Below are positions 31,482 through 41,815 of a stretch of DNA of 64,000 nt, piece after piece (the first letter of the stretch is position 1; each line of letters begins with the position of its first letter). Below the pieces are notes generated by a model. That model searched no databases. It saw only the letters and a list, made by a program, of their open reading frames with translations, and had not been told where the DNA came from. Origin of the DNA: Halobacterium sp. R2-5 (GTDB lineage Archaea > Halobacteriota > Halobacteria > Halobacteriales > Halobacteriaceae); NCBI RefSeq assembly GCF_011734195.1, contig NZ_JAANTH010000003.1, positions 205,982 to 269,981 on the forward strand, in the 5' to 3' direction. The position numbers were made by a program, and so were the translations under genes.

Positions 31482-34112
31482 TTATCGGAGCCTCCCGAGT
31501 AGTTTGTAGTCGTGATCGGGGGTGTACCGGCGGAACAGAAGGCTGTTCGACAGCACTGACACCGACGAGAACGCCATCGCCCCGGCAGCCAGCACGGGCT
31601 GGAGGAGGCCCAACGAGGCCAGCGGGATCATCGCCGTGTTGTAACCGAGCGCCCACACGAGGTTCTGTTTGATCTTCTGGAGTGTCGCGTCCGAGATGCG
31701 GATGGCCTTCACCACGTCGAGCGGGTCGTCGCGCATTAGCGTCACGTCCGCCGCTTCGATGGCGACGTCCGTCCCGCTCCCGATGGCGGTCCCAACGTGG
31801 GCGACCGCGAGCGCGGGCGCGTCGTTGACGCCGTCGCCCACCATCATCGCCTTGCGACCTTCGTCCTGGATGGCCTCGACGGCATTGGATTTGTCCTCGG
31901 GGAGCACCTCCGCGTGGACGTTCTCGGGGTCGATGCCGACCTGCTCGGCGACGGCACGAGCAGTCCGCTCGTTGTCGCCGGTGATCATCATCACGTCGAC
32001 GCCGCGCTCTTGCAGTTGGTTCACGGCCTCCGTCGCACTTTCTTTGATCGTGTCGGCGTCAGCGACCACACCGACGAGTTCGCCCTCGTCCGTGCCAGCG
32101 GGCACGCGGGCGACGAGCATCGCCGTCTTCCCCTCGTTCTCGAGGCGCTCCATTGTCTCCTGAGCGGGCGAGGGGTCGATTCCGTTGTCACGGAGGAGCT
32201 TTCGGTTTCCGACCAGCACCTCGCTGTCGTCAACAGTTGCGCGGATACCGTGGCCGGGGACGTTCTCGAAGTCGTCGGGGTCGCTCACGTCGATGCCGCG
32301 CTCTCTAGCTCCGTCGACGATGGCACGGGCGAGCGGGTGCTCGCTTCCACTTTCGGCCGTGGCAGCGAGCCGCAACACGTCGTCCTCGCTGAGACGATCG
32401 CGTGCAGTTAGCGCTCCGCCGTCGGCTGTCGGTTCTCCACCGTCTGCGGCGGGTCGGCCGTCACCGTCGAAGACGACGACGTCAGTCAGCTCCATTTCAC
32501 CTTTGGTGAGCGTCCCGGTCTTGTCGAAGACGACCGTGTCGACGTCTTTTGCGCGTTCGAGGATGTCACCGCCCTTGAACAGGACGCCGTTCTGGGCACC
32601 GATCGTCGTCCCGACCATCGTTGCAGCAGGCGTCGCTAACCCAAGCGCACAGGGACAGGCAATCAACACGGACGACGCGAAGACGACGAGCGCGAACTCG
32701 AAGACTGAGACGGTGCCACCAGCCACGGCTGGTCCGCCAGCGACCGCTCCCCAGAGCGGGAGCCACTCGACGAATCCGGCGAGTGCTTGGGGGAAGAGGA
32801 ACCACACGGTGCCCCACAGTAACGCGTTCGCGATGACCGCCGGGACGAAGTATGCCGAGATGCGGTCGGCGAGGTTCTGGATGTCTGGCTGGCGGGACTG
32901 GGCTTCCTTGACCGTCTGAACGATCTGCTGGAGCGCCGTGTCTGCACCGACCTTCGTCGCCTCGACGACGAGGACGCCGTTCTCGTTGATCGTCGAGCCG
33001 ACGACTTCGTCGCCCTCGCCTTTCTCGACGGGGACCGACTCGCCGGTGACCATCGACTCGTCGACAGCACTCTGTCCGTCGACGACGACGCCGTCGGTCG
33101 GGATCTGTTCACCAGGCCGGACCTTCATGCGGTCGCCGACGGTGACATCTTCGAGTGGCACTTCCTCTTCGGAACCGTCCTCGTCGACGAGGGTGGCCGT
33201 CTCGGCCTCCATTTCGAGGAGCTTCCGGAGGGCGTCGCCCGCCTGCCCTTTCGAGCGGGCTTCGAGGTAGTTGCCAAGCGTGATGAACACGAGGATCAAC
33301 GCGGCAGTGTCGAAGTACAAGCTCCCCGCGATCAGTCCGGCAAGTACCGCGACTGAGTAGAAATACGCAGTGGACGAACCCAATGCGATGAGCACGTCCA
33401 TGTTGGCGCGCCTGTTGTTGACCAGCGCGTTGTAGGAGTTCTTGTAGAACGGCCAGCCGAGCACGGCCTGAACGGGTGTCGCCAGCAGGAACTCGACCCA
33501 CCCGAATTCGACGCCGAAGACCGTCTCCGGGAGAATTCCTCCGCCGAGCAGAAACTTCTCTGCGAGGAAAAACAGCATCGGGGCTGAGAGTGCGGCTCCG
33601 AACAGTGTCAGACGGAGCTGTTTTCGAATCTCACCCTGTCGTGCAGCGTCCCGAGCGTCTTCGCCCGATTCACCGCTGTCGCTGTCTTCACGGACCGGTG
33701 AGTACCCAGCGTCCTCGATAGCGTCGTAGAGCGCGTCGAGGGACGTGTCCGCGGGGTTGTACCTGACCTGCGCTTCGTCGGTGGCGAAGTTCGCCTCGGC
33801 CGCGATGACACCCGGCGTGTTCTCGAGTGCGGTCTCGTTCGTCTGCACACAGTTGGCACAGGTCATATCGGAGATGCCGATGGTCACCGTGTCAGACACC
33901 GCACCGTACCCGGCCTCCTCGATCGCTTCGTAGATTTCTGCAAGCGATACCTCGTCAGGGTCGTACTCGACGGAGCCCTCGTCTGTGGCGAAATTGGCGT
34001 TCGCCTCGACGACGCCGTCGAGTGACTCCAGGGCGTCGCCAACTGTCCCCGAGCAGTTGGCACATGTCATCCCTGTGATGTCGAGATGTGCGGTGCGTGT
34101 CTTCATCGTCAT
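31482..34112 (-). CDS. copA: Copper-exporting P1B-type ATPase CopA, two HMA domains (876 aa)
   Basis: Two N-terminal metal-binding domains, GMTCANC (14-20) and DMTCANC (82-88), precede the pump core. TGES lies at 356-359, the copper site CPC at 486-488 ([13 protein letters not shown]) and the phosphorylation site DKTGT at 530-534. The hinge is [12 protein letters not shown], and a terminal membrane pair ends in [13 protein letters not shown]. Length and motif order are those of Cu+ exporters (P1B-1). ATG 34112 fits a leaderless start with an A+T-rich stretch about 30 bp upstream. The broken copper-storage-like gene at 34765 and Met-rich proteins downstream suggest a copper resistance island. 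Confidence 0.97.
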   Translation of the reverse strand: MTMKTRTAHLDITGMTCANCSGTVGDALESLDGVVEANANFATDEGSVEYDPDEVSLAEIYEAIEEAGYGAVSDTVTIGISDMTCANCVQTNETALENTPGVIAAEANFATDEAQVRYNPADTSLDALYDAIEDAGYSPVREDSDSGESGEDARDAARQGEIRKQLRLTLFGAALSAPMLFFLAEKFLLGGGILPETVFGVEFGWVEFLLATPVQAVLGWPFYKNSYNALVNNRRANMDVLIALGSSTAYFYSVAVLAGLIAGSLYFDTAALILVFITLGNYLEARSKGQAGDALRKLLEMEAETATLVDEDGSEEEVPLEDVTVGDRMKVRPGEQIPTDGVVVDGQSAVDESMVTGESVPVEKGEGDEVVGSTINENGVLVVEATKVGADTALQQIVQTVKEAQSRQPDIQNLADRISAYFVPAVIANALLWGTVWFLFPQALAGFVEWLPLWGAVAGGPAVAGGTVSVFEFALVVFASSVLIACPCALGLATPAATMVGTTIGAQNGVLFKGGDILERAKDVDTVVFDKTGTLTKGEMELTDVVVFDGDGRPAADGGEPTADGGALTARDRLSEDDVLRLAATAESGSEHPLARAIVDGARERGIDVSDPDDFENVPGHGIRATVDDSEVLVGNRKLLRDNGIDPSPAQETMERLENEGKTAMLVARVPAGTDEGELVGVVADADTIKESATEAVNQLQERGVDVMMITGDNERTARAVAEQVGIDPENVHAEVLPEDKSNAVEAIQDEGRKAMMVGDGVNDAPALAVAHVGTAIGSGTDVAIEAADVTLMRDDPLDVVKAIRISDATLQKIKQNLVWALGYNTAMIPLASLGLLQPVLAAGAMAFSSVSVLSNSLLFRRYTPDHDYKLLGRLR

Positions 34113-34764
34113 ACTATAGGGGCTACTCCGTTAGGTGAGTTTCTACTTAGATATTGGGGGTAATCAACGGCGTTTACTTTCGATTCTAAACTGTCGTCAG
34201 CGCTATACGCCCTCGTTGAGACGCTGGTGTCGATCTCCGAAACAGGATTCGTCGCAGCAGTTGTTACGGCAGCTGGGGTGCTGTCTGTCCTCTACGCCCT
34301 GTATGCCCCGACTCCCTGAGTATTCGGGACGCCCAGTCGAAAAGCGGCCTCTACGCGCCTGCCCGCTTCGACGCCATACTGTTCGGACTGACCTCGTTTT
34401 CGATAGTGTAGATTCGTAGTGGGTATTATTTGCGAAAATCACACTGAGTGTATGAACCGTGGAGTCGGCCATAGTCGTGCTACGGCCCCACGACCTTTAG
34501 TCCAGTTCCAGAATCCCGAGATTGCCGGTCACTTCCCCTTTGGAATGTCAGATAGAGATCTATAATACAGTATTAATAGGCAGACCGGATATGTAGCGTC
34601 CGTTCCTCTCTATATCGCTGTCCACAGGGTGGGGGAAACCCGATGTTACTCTCCGTCTCACTTACTGTGGAAATCCGGGTTACACAGCCCGTGCTCCTCT
34701 CACTAGTCCTAGTCAGGGCTTGGGTGTTGATAACAAAGTGTGGTCGCGTTAGATGGGTAGTGTA
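34113..34764. other. Interval with the copA promoter and no supported gene
   Basis: These 652 bp hold the copA promoter near 34113-34155. A short plus-strand frame from GTG about 34228 to 34317 encodes about 29 residues with one membrane segment (GFVAAVVTAAGVLSVLYALY) and could be a small membrane protein or the tail of a lost one. Nothing else is supported. Confidence 0.35.
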
Positions 34765-34990
34765 ATGGCTCTGACCCAGCTCGACCACGTAGGCGAGAAC
34801 CAACAAATGGCCGAATGTCTATAACTGTCTCGCAGCGGCCCGAGCATGCGAGTGGTGCACTGATGAGTGTCTCGGTGACGAAGACGTGGAAGAGTGTGCC
34901 CGTCTCTGTCGAGATGGCACCGATCTCAGGCGCTCCACGACTGTGTGGAGACCTACTGAGAGACGGCTTCGTAAACGCAGAGTTCCGTAA
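34765..34990 (+). pseudogene. Remnant of a four-helix copper-binding (Csp/DUF326-like) protein
   Basis: ATG 34765 reads MALTQLDHVGENQQMAECL and stops. In the next frame the sequence continues NCLAAARACEWCTDECLGDE then DVEECARLCRDGTDL. Together these give the C-x3-C / C-x2-C / C-x3-C helix pattern of four-helix-bundle copper storage proteins. Frame is lost at about 34820, where two bases appear missing, and homology ends near 34945, before the later helices. It would have stored Cu(I); its position next to copA supports that reading, but it should be inactive. Confidence 0.62.
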
Positions 34991-35016
34991 CTTCACTTTT
35001 TGCTAGACCAGTTCCC

Positions 35017-35481
35017 ATGGATACGCCAACGAAATCGATTACCGTCCTCACGGGGACCCTGGGAGTCTGGCTCACGACGTTCCCGTTCATAGTGAAACCA
35101 CCATCCCTTGACACGTGGAACGACGTCGTCGTCGGTGGAACTATCGCTACCTTAGCGGGGTATAACTACTCCCGTGAGCGAATACAGGGTGGACCCGGCA
35201 AGGGCATCTCTGGAATACTTGTGCTGTTCGGCGGGTGGCTTCTGCTTGCTCCGTTTATCACCGGAGTGGCTGGAGGCCTTCTTTGGAATGACGTGGTCGT
35301 CGGCGTGTTTGTGACAGCGTTTGCAGGATACAACGTGTACGTAGCTCCGTCTGGAGAACAGACGGTTACTCATGTGCCAACCAATGATACTGAATCCCTA
35401 GCCACGACTGACAGTCAAGACACCATTCAGACACTATTCGCCCACACTGACGGTGTTCGAAAACAGCGCGGGGTGAGCTAG
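35017..35481 (+). CDS. SPW-repeat membrane protein (154 aa)
   Basis: Four membrane segments form two SPW-type repeats, each with WNDVVVG (about 30-36 and 86-92) followed by a Gly-Tyr-Asn turn (AGYNYSRE, AGYNVYVA). A polar C-terminal tail of about 35 residues follows. SPW proteins are small membrane proteins of unknown function. It is the first gene of a four-gene plus-strand cluster; the next gene begins 5 bp after its stop. Confidence 0.88.
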   Translation: MDTPTKSITVLTGTLGVWLTTFPFIVKPPSLDTWNDVVVGGTIATLAGYNYSRERIQGGPGKGISGILVLFGGWLLLAPFITGVAGGLLWNDVVVGVFVTAFAGYNVYVAPSGEQTVTHVPTNDTESLATTDSQDTIQTLFAHTDGVRKQRGVS

Positions 35482-35485
35482 TACA

Positions 35486-37273
35486 ATGGATAGCTGGAAA
35501 TCAGTAGCGGTTGTGGTCGCTGCCATCGTCGCGATTCTCGTGGCTACACAACCGGTCTTCGTCGCCGGGCTGACATTGTTCGACTACGGGGAGACGCCGA
35601 GCGAATCGTACACCACAATGCAGACCAAAGACGTGAGCAGATTTCCGGTTGATGACCCACAGCGTCAGAGTGAACTCACTGCTCGGGCCGCGGCGCCACC
35701 TAACTCTGGGCTCGACTACTCAACCGTGGTTCGCGTTCCCGAGAACGACTGGCAGGCAGCTATGGCGGCATCTCGCCTACGGGCAAGCGAAGATGCTCTG
35801 CTCTTCTATGGCGACGCCACGCCGCCCGATAGCGCCAATGGAACCGACACGTCCAACGTCTCTACCGTAAACATCGCTGGTGGGAATCCTGCCGAGGCAG
35901 CCGCTTCTATCGCCACTCGTGGGAACGGACCTGACGACATCAGTCCGAACAACGTCATCATTGTGAACTCTGACGAGCCCCAGTGGGCACTGCCCGCTGT
36001 CGCCTGGAGCGCCTACTCTGGTGACCCGATTCTGTACGCGAACGAAGATGGAGTCCCGGACGCCACGCTAGAGGCAATTGCGGAACTGAACGCCTCACAC
36101 GCCTATGTCCTCGCACCGGGCGGCCTCGTGAGTGGCGAAGCGCTCTCTGACCTCGACGTCGAGTGGACACGGGTCGCAGGAGACACCCCACAGGACCACG
36201 CCATCGAGGTGGCAGAGTTCCGTGACGAGTCGCGGGACTTCGGCTGGGGAATTCATGAACGCGATAAAGTCGGTTACTACAACTTCATGCTCGTCAACCC
36301 CAGTGAGCCCGAACACGCGGTCTCATCGGCGAATCTACAGCGGGGGAAAGCCGGTCCGATCCTACTCGTCAACGATGACGGGAGCCTACCAGCTGTGACC
36401 GAAAACTACGCGTGGCAGTCTCAACCGGCCTGGTTCTCGACCCCCGCAGAAGGGCCGTTTAACCACCTCTTCGCAATGGGGTCGACGGACCAGGTCTCCT
36501 GGGTTTCCCAGGGCCGCCTCGACTACGCAGTTGAGATCACCCAGTACCGCCATCAGGGTGCTGGCCTCAGCCCGCTGGAATCGCTCGCTGCGGTCTGGGC
36601 CGGGTTCAGCATCCTCGGAGCGTCGTTCGTGTTCGCCCATGCACGTCACCGACTACCTGAGATGAACGACTGGACGACGATGGTCTGGCCACTACTCACC
36701 CTTGTTCTGGGCCCATTCGGGCTGGCCCTCTACTGGCTTTCCTACAGGGGAAGACAGATCGTTACAACTGACCAGGGACCACGCGTCCTTCGTCCGTATT
36801 GGCTTCGAGCAGCCACAGCGACTGCGATGGGTGTTGGATTCGCAGGAAGCACGATGATCGCGACGGGATTCCTCCTCAACTACCTGGGCATTCCGATGAT
36901 CGTCTTCGACGGGCCACTGTTCTGGCTCGGGAATGCGATGACGGTTCTCATCGTGCTCGTGTACGTCATCGCGTTCCTCGTGTCGTGGCTCGTCTTCCAC
37001 ATTCCAATGTTGAAAGACTCACAAGGCCTTGACACCGGACCGGCGGCGAAGAAAGGTGCGAAGATCGTCGCCGTGAGCATGACGAGCGTTTCTGTCGGGA
37101 TGATGGGTGGAATGTGGGTGATCATGATGCTCAAGCTACCGATGATGCCAGGAGACGACAACATCCTCTGGTTTGGCGTGATGGTGTTCGCGACGCTGAT
37201 CGGGTTCCTCATCGCCTGGCCAGTGAATGGACTGCTCGTTCGGAAAAACCTCAAACCGGGTGGTGCGCTATGA
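35486..37273 (+). CDS. Cell-wall-binding-repeat-like and DUF4396 fusion membrane protein (595 aa)
   Basis: After an N-terminal membrane segment (about 6-28), an extracellular part of about 330 residues resembles cell-wall-binding repeat 2: VIIVNSDEPQWALPAVAWSA, DPILYANEDGVP and HAYVLAPGG. About eight membrane segments follow. The last third matches DUF4396: GVGFAGSTMIATGFLLNYLG, KGAKIVAVSMTSVSVGMMGG. The fusion of an exported binding module with a permease-like membrane domain is unusual. Its stop overlaps the start of the next gene (ATGA at 37270-37273), which encodes a soluble relative of its exported half, so they probably act together at the cell surface. Confidence 0.82.
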   Translation: MDSWKSVAVVVAAIVAILVATQPVFVAGLTLFDYGETPSESYTTMQTKDVSRFPVDDPQRQSELTARAAAPPNSGLDYSTVVRVPENDWQAAMAASRLRASEDALLFYGDATPPDSANGTDTSNVSTVNIAGGNPAEAAASIATRGNGPDDISPNNVIIVNSDEPQWALPAVAWSAYSGDPILYANEDGVPDATLEAIAELNASHAYVLAPGGLVSGEALSDLDVEWTRVAGDTPQDHAIEVAEFRDESRDFGWGIHERDKVGYYNFMLVNPSEPEHAVSSANLQRGKAGPILLVNDDGSLPAVTENYAWQSQPAWFSTPAEGPFNHLFAMGSTDQVSWVSQGRLDYAVEITQYRHQGAGLSPLESLAAVWAGFSILGASFVFAHARHRLPEMNDWTTMVWPLLTLVLGPFGLALYWLSYRGRQIVTTDQGPRVLRPYWLRAATATAMGVGFAGSTMIATGFLLNYLGIPMIVFDGPLFWLGNAMTVLIVLVYVIAFLVSWLVFHIPMLKDSQGLDTGPAAKKGAKIVAVSMTSVSVGMMGGMWVIMMLKLPMMPGDDNILWFGVMVFATLIGFLIAWPVNGLLVRKNLKPGGAL

Positions 37274-38505
37274 GTGACCGCAGTCGACGGACGTTCCTGC
37301 GTGATCTCGCTGCGCTACCAGTGGGAGCGACCCTCGGGGGCGCCGCACTCACGTATCGAGAAGTCCGGTCATCCAGTCAGCAAACCCAGGGCGGGCCCTC
37401 GTCGGCTGACTTCGACGAGGGGACCGTCACGAGCATGACAACCCGTCTCGCCGGGAGTAACGACTACGAGACGGCGGCGGCGTTCACGCAGAACGTCTAT
37501 ACCGCCATTAACGATCACACTCGGCCGGGTGCAGCGATTCTCATCAACGACAGCGATCTCGCTGCAGCACTCCCCGGCGTGGCTTTTATCCATCACCCAA
37601 TCGACGGCGCGGTTCTCCTGACCGAACAGGGTTCCTTGCCCGCGGTGACGCGTGAGGAGATCGAGCGCCTCCATCCGGAAGGTGTTCACGTCGACGGAGA
37701 CATGCAGGTGTACATTATCGGTGGTGAGCGATACATCAGCAATGATGTTCAGCAGACTGTCGAAGCGATGGGGCTGAAGACCAGACGTATCGCGGGAGAG
37801 ACCCCGATTGAAGTCGCGGCTAACGCCGATCAGTACCTCAGTACGATTCACGCAAATCACCGGGACACCACATTCATCGCCGACCTTGACGACCTTCAGA
37901 CTGCCATCCCGGCGCAGTCCTGGAATGCTCACGGTGGCGATGGCTTCCTCTACATTGATGGTGACCGCATCCCAGAGGCGACCCAGCAACAACTCGAAGC
38001 TCGCTTCAACGAGGCGTACATGTATCTCCTCGGCGACGAAAGCAAGATTAGCGAACAGGCAGCCCGTAATCTCGCACGGTTCGGCCACGTACAGCGGATA
38101 CCGAGAGGATCTGACCCATACGAACTAAGCGTCGGGTTCGCTGGGTACAAGGATATCGGCCGGAATCAAGGGTGGATCTTCGGCGAGTGGCCCCGTAACA
38201 TCGGTTGGGGCATCGCTGAAAGCGGTCACAACTTCATCTTCGCGAACCCGGACAACTGGCAGACGGCGCTTCCGGCGTCTGTCGAAAGTCATCGCGGGAA
38301 ACACGGTCCGATGCTCCACGTCGAGCAGGATACAGTTCCGGACGCCGTCAAGAACTATCTCACGAATCTCACCCGGCCACACGACTCTGCACCCTACGAC
38401 CGGAAGTACAACCATGGCTGGATCGTCGGCGATACGGACCAGATTAGTCAGCGAGTCCAAGCCCAGCTCCACGCAATGCTCCAGGAACCAAAGGGTGACC
38501 AATGA
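37270..38505 (+). CDS. Tat-exported cell-wall-binding-repeat protein (411 aa)
   Basis: ATG 37270 overlaps the previous stop. The N-terminus SDRSRRTFLRDLAALPVGAT is a twin-arginine signal. Two or more CWB2-like units follow: MTTRLAGSNDYETAAAFTQN, AAILINDSDLAAALPGVAFI, GAVLLTEQGSLPAVTREEIE, VYIIGGERYIS, and a second set with DDLQTAIPAQSWNAHGG. It resembles the exported half of the 35486 protein, including the later GWGIAESGHNFIFANPDN compared with GWGIHERDKVGYYNFMLVNP. It is probably secreted folded and surface-associated. Its stop overlaps the next start by 4 bp. Confidence 0.87.
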   Translation: MSDRSRRTFLRDLAALPVGATLGGAALTYREVRSSSQQTQGGPSSADFDEGTVTSMTTRLAGSNDYETAAAFTQNVYTAINDHTRPGAAILINDSDLAAALPGVAFIHHPIDGAVLLTEQGSLPAVTREEIERLHPEGVHVDGDMQVYIIGGERYISNDVQQTVEAMGLKTRRIAGETPIEVAANADQYLSTIHANHRDTTFIADLDDLQTAIPAQSWNAHGGDGFLYIDGDRIPEATQQQLEARFNEAYMYLLGDESKISEQAARNLARFGHVQRIPRGSDPYELSVGFAGYKDIGRNQGWIFGEWPRNIGWGIAESGHNFIFANPDNWQTALPASVESHRGKHGPMLHVEQDTVPDAVKNYLTNLTRPHDSAPYDRKYNHGWIVGDTDQISQRVQAQLHAMLQEPKGDQ

Positions 38506-39011
38506 GGCGAATCGTCGCCACATTCGACGACGCTGAAGAAACAACAGCGGCCAAGCAAGCGCTTCGTGATGCGGGCTTAGAACCCGACGAACCGGAGATC
38601 GACAATCCGTTCTTCGACCCAGCGACAACGATGCCAGAACGGCGGGGACTCCTCTGGGGTGGACTGCTCGGCGGCATAATCGGCGCTGCACTGCTATTCA
38701 TGATGGACCAGAACATATTCTGGATTCCTCGTGTCAGTCCAATTATGACCGCTGGCCAGTACATGCTTGTGTTCCTTGGGTTCGGGCTTGGTGCCGTAAT
38801 CGGTGGATTTCTTGGAGGTGTGATTGGCACGTCTCGACAGGTTTCTGAACGAGATCAATCCAGAATCGCTGTCATGGTCCCCGATAATCGCGTTGGTGAA
38901 GTGGAGGATATCTTCCATGCACAGGGTGCGACAGCAGTCGACGGTACCGTGACCCACCACGAGCATCCTCACCGAACAGAGGCGACTGAATCTAATACAG
39001 CTCGTGAATGA
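38502..39011 (+). CDS. Membrane protein with ferredoxin-like flanks (169 aa)
   Basis: The N-terminal segment MRRIVATFDDAEETTAAKQA and the C-terminal part SRIAVMVPDNRVGEVEDIFH are typical of general-stress-17M-like halves. Two membrane segments (about 48-68 and 86-110) lie between. The gene overlaps the preceding stop by ATGA and is the last of the SPW / DUF4396 / CWB2 operon. The function is unknown; the layout suggests a cytosolic domain on a two-segment membrane anchor that regulates or supports the larger membrane protein. Confidence 0.78.
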   Translation: MRRIVATFDDAEETTAAKQALRDAGLEPDEPEIDNPFFDPATTMPERRGLLWGGLLGGIIGAALLFMMDQNIFWIPRVSPIMTAGQYMLVFLGFGLGAVIGGFLGGVIGTSRQVSERDQSRIAVMVPDNRVGEVEDIFHAQGATAVDGTVTHHEHPHRTEATESNTARE

Positions 39012-39218
39012 ACTCACCATGCAATCAGAACTCCAATATGGCACTTTGTCACGCTCTCGCTGGAGCGGGTCAGCACTATCACGACACCAGTACATCACAC
39101 TGTGAGATGATGAGTGAACTGTCTATCGTCAATGCTATTGGGGTGCTTTCGCTCGAAAGGGCCCAGCGTTCGATGGGGGACCAGAGCTCCTCAAGCGGTA
39201 GTCTACTCGTTGAACAAC

Positions 39219-40166
39219 CCCGAAAGCAAGGGGATTATGCGCCTCGTCGAGGAAGCCCAGCAGAGCAAGTCCCAGACGCAAGTATTAGCCGACCGCGCGG
39301 CCGGCTGGCTGTTCTACGTCGCTCTCGGAGCGGCAGTCCTGACAGCCATCGCGTGGACACTCGCAGTCTCGTTCAACGCGACCGTCATCGAGCGTGTGGT
39401 CACGGTGCTCGTCATCGCCTGCCCGCACGCGCTCGGACTCGCCATCCCCCTCGTGGTCGCAATCAACACGTCGTTGGCGGCTCGGAACGGGATGCTGGTC
39501 CGGGACCGTATCGCGATGGAGGAGGCGCGGAACTTGGACGCCATTATCTTCGACAAGACGGGGACGCTCACTGAAGGCGAACACGGCGTCGTCGACATGG
39601 CGACCGTCGACGGCGTCGACGAGGACGACGCGCTCGCGCTAGCGGCGGCCGTCGAGAGCGACTCCGAGCACATGATTGCGCGAGCCATCCGCGAGGCCGC
39701 CGGAGAGCGCGACCTCTCTGCGCCTGACGCGACCGGCTTCGAGGCGATCAAGGGCAGGGGCGTCCGAGCGAACGTCGACGGCGACGAGGTGTACGTCGGC
39801 GACCCGAATCTACTTACCCAACTCGATAGGGACGTTCCCGATCATCTCCAGCGCTTCGCAGACGAAGCCGGCCAGAACGCCCAGACCGTGGTGTACCTCG
39901 TTCGCGAGGGGGAGTTGATTGCCGCGTTCGCGATGGTAGACGTGATCCGCGAGGAGAGCTACCGCGTCGTCGACGCCCTGCACGACCTCGGCGTCGAGGT
40001 AGCGATGCTCACCGGGGACTCTCAGAACGTCGCTAACGCCGTCGCCGACGAACTGGGTATCGACACCGTGTTCGCGGAGGTCCTCCCCAAAGATAAGGAC
40101 AAGAAAGTCCAGGAGCCCCAGGACCAGGGTAAACTCGTGGGAATGGTCGGCGATGGCGTAGGACTT
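39219..40166 (+). pseudogene. CopB-type P1B ATPase, truncated at both ends
   Basis: The frame contains [20 protein letters not shown], a membrane segment with CPH ([15 protein letters not shown]), the phosphorylation site [15 protein letters not shown], and [20 protein letters not shown]. It then loses similarity just after MVGDGV, before the expected NDAP. The N-terminal third (including the first membrane segments and TGES) is also missing: 39012-39218 has no homologous sequence. CPH pumps export copper or silver. With about 316 of some 700-800 residues left, it cannot be functional. Confidence 0.88.
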
Positions 40167-40490
40167 CGAGCCCCCGGTAGTACCTGTCCGTCAGCTCTTG
40201 GACGCGGTCCTCGATCGGCGTGGTCACTCCGTACCGCTCCTCGAGTTCGACCAGAGCCTCGTTCGCGAACGTGTCGAACTGATTGTCAACCAAGCGAATA
40301 AACCCGAAAACGTGAGGTACCTGCCCAACGTTTTCGCTGTAACCGAGAGCAGATAGTGAATGTACGACTTGACGCACTTCGTCGTCTACACCGGGTAGAT
40401 ACCGACATCTAGGAGCGTTTTACAAAGAACCTTAGTCAACCCGTCAGAAGATCGCGAATCTTTTTATCGCTGGTTGACGGATTTGCGTCC
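40167..40490. other. Interval with an unidentified coding fragment and a promoter
   Basis: On the minus strand an open stretch (about 40172-40395) reads VDDEVRQVVHSLSALGYSEN then [20 protein letters not shown]. Its codon texture is coding but it has no start or recognised family, and it abuts the cut edge of the CopB remnant. At 40461-40467 TTTTTAT is the TATA box of the permease that starts at 40491. Confidence 0.45.
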
Positions 40491-41507
40491 GTGAATCCTC
40501 GGAAAGGCTTTCTTCTCACGCTGGTGGCCGTCCTTTTCGCCTTGTCCGGCGTGCTGATCCAGCCGTTTCTCCAATACGTTCTCGGTGCCGTACTTCTCGC
40601 TTATCTGCTCTACCCGCTCCAACTCCGTTTCGAAGAGCACGCATCCTCGATGGTGACGGCGTTCTCTCTCGTCGTACTGGCAGTCGTCGGATTCGTCGCA
40701 CCGTTGGTCGTCGTCATCGGTGCGGTCGCCGACAGTGCCGAGCGAACTCTCCGGAAATTCGAGACGAACGGGATACAGCTCGGAGGGATCGAATCCCGAG
40801 TCGAGGAACTCACCGGGCAGGAGATCGATATCCTCGGAGAACTCGTCGGCTCCGGGCGGGAGCTCGGAACGGTCGTGTTCGACATGTCGATCGACGCCTT
40901 CGAGACGATCACGTTCCACCTCATCGGAGCCGCGCTGGGCCTGTTTCTCCTCTACTACCTTCTCAAAGACGGCGACGACCTGTTGGACTGGATTACCCAG
41001 ATGGTCCCGCTTCCCGCGGACATTCAGCGTGACCTACACTCCGAAATCAACGGCGTGATGTGGGGCGGCCTCTTCGGGCACGTCTTCGTCGCCCTCGTCC
41101 AAGGCGTCGTCGCCGGGATCGGGTTCGCAGTGGCTGGTGTTCCGAATGCGGTATTTTGGACGGCCGTCATGATTGTCCTCGCTATGGTTCCCCTCGTCGG
41201 AACGATTCCGATCTGGGGAGGAGCGGTTGGCTATCTATATCTCACGGGCAAACCGGCTTTCGCTGTGGGATTGTTCGTTTACAGCGTGATCATCGTTGGG
41301 CTTACCGATGACTATCTCCGTCCGTTCGCTGTCAATAGGTACGCGAAACTCAACCCTGCCGTTATCCTTCTCGGAATCCTCGGCGGGGGGTACGCATTCG
41401 GGGTCATGGGACTATTCTTTGGCCCCGTCGTTCTCGGCGCACTCAAAGCCACTCTCCGTGTTAGTTCGGAGAACTGGTCTCGTCTCGACGAGAACGAAGC
41501 CGGTTGA
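40491..41507 (+). CDS. AI-2E family transporter / PerM-like permease (338 aa)
   Basis: GTG 40491 begins MNPRKGFLLTLVAVLFALSG; the TATA box at 40461-40467 is about 27 bp upstream, so the message is leaderless. Seven to eight membrane segments lie in the family order, with a soluble insert (about 85-130) and the family's C-terminal motif: IPIWGGAVGYLYLTGKPAFA, LTDDYLRPFAVNRYAKLNPA and VMGLFFGPVVLGALKATLRV. Members export small molecules or sodium; the substrate here is unknown. Confidence 0.92.
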   Translation: MNPRKGFLLTLVAVLFALSGVLIQPFLQYVLGAVLLAYLLYPLQLRFEEHASSMVTAFSLVVLAVVGFVAPLVVVIGAVADSAERTLRKFETNGIQLGGIESRVEELTGQEIDILGELVGSGRELGTVVFDMSIDAFETITFHLIGAALGLFLLYYLLKDGDDLLDWITQMVPLPADIQRDLHSEINGVMWGGLFGHVFVALVQGVVAGIGFAVAGVPNAVFWTAVMIVLAMVPLVGTIPIWGGAVGYLYLTGKPAFAVGLFVYSVIIVGLTDDYLRPFAVNRYAKLNPAVILLGILGGGYAFGVMGLFFGPVVLGALKATLRVSSENWSRLDENEAG

Positions 41508-41639
41508 CCATCTTTCCCATTCGTCTCCCGCGGGACACGTCTGTCGAGGGACTGAGCATCTGCAAGGGGCGGAAATCACGCTGTTCCGGACGGTACTAGG
41601 CTCAGCCGGCTTTTCACTGCTATTCAAACCGGCCAGCGA

Positions 41640-41760
41640 GACGTTTTGAAACTGTAGTGAGATACACCGTGCCCACATTGCGACGGGGATCGCGCCGATC
41701 ACGTTTAAAAACAAGTCGACGATCGTGTCGTCGGCCCCATGCTGGGCGGGAACCGGGTCG
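41640..41760 (-). pseudogene. Possible VanZ-like membrane protein remnant
   Basis: The minus strand reads GADDTIVDLFLNVIGAIPVA then MWARCISLQF. The segment DTIVDLFLNVIGA resembles the last conserved part of VanZ-like proteins. No start or complete gene is present. The rest of 41508-41815 holds nothing recognisable. Confidence 0.28.
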
Positions 41761-41815
41761 ACATCAAGTAGTAACGCGCTTTAGTCGAGCGGTCTGGGAT
41801 CTATGGACTGTCGGT

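Noticed and set aside
34709..35006. Short frames on both strands between copA and the SPW gene
   Set aside because: They overlap the copper-storage-like remnant and lack haloarchaeal composition; the Cys-rich reading explains the stretch better.
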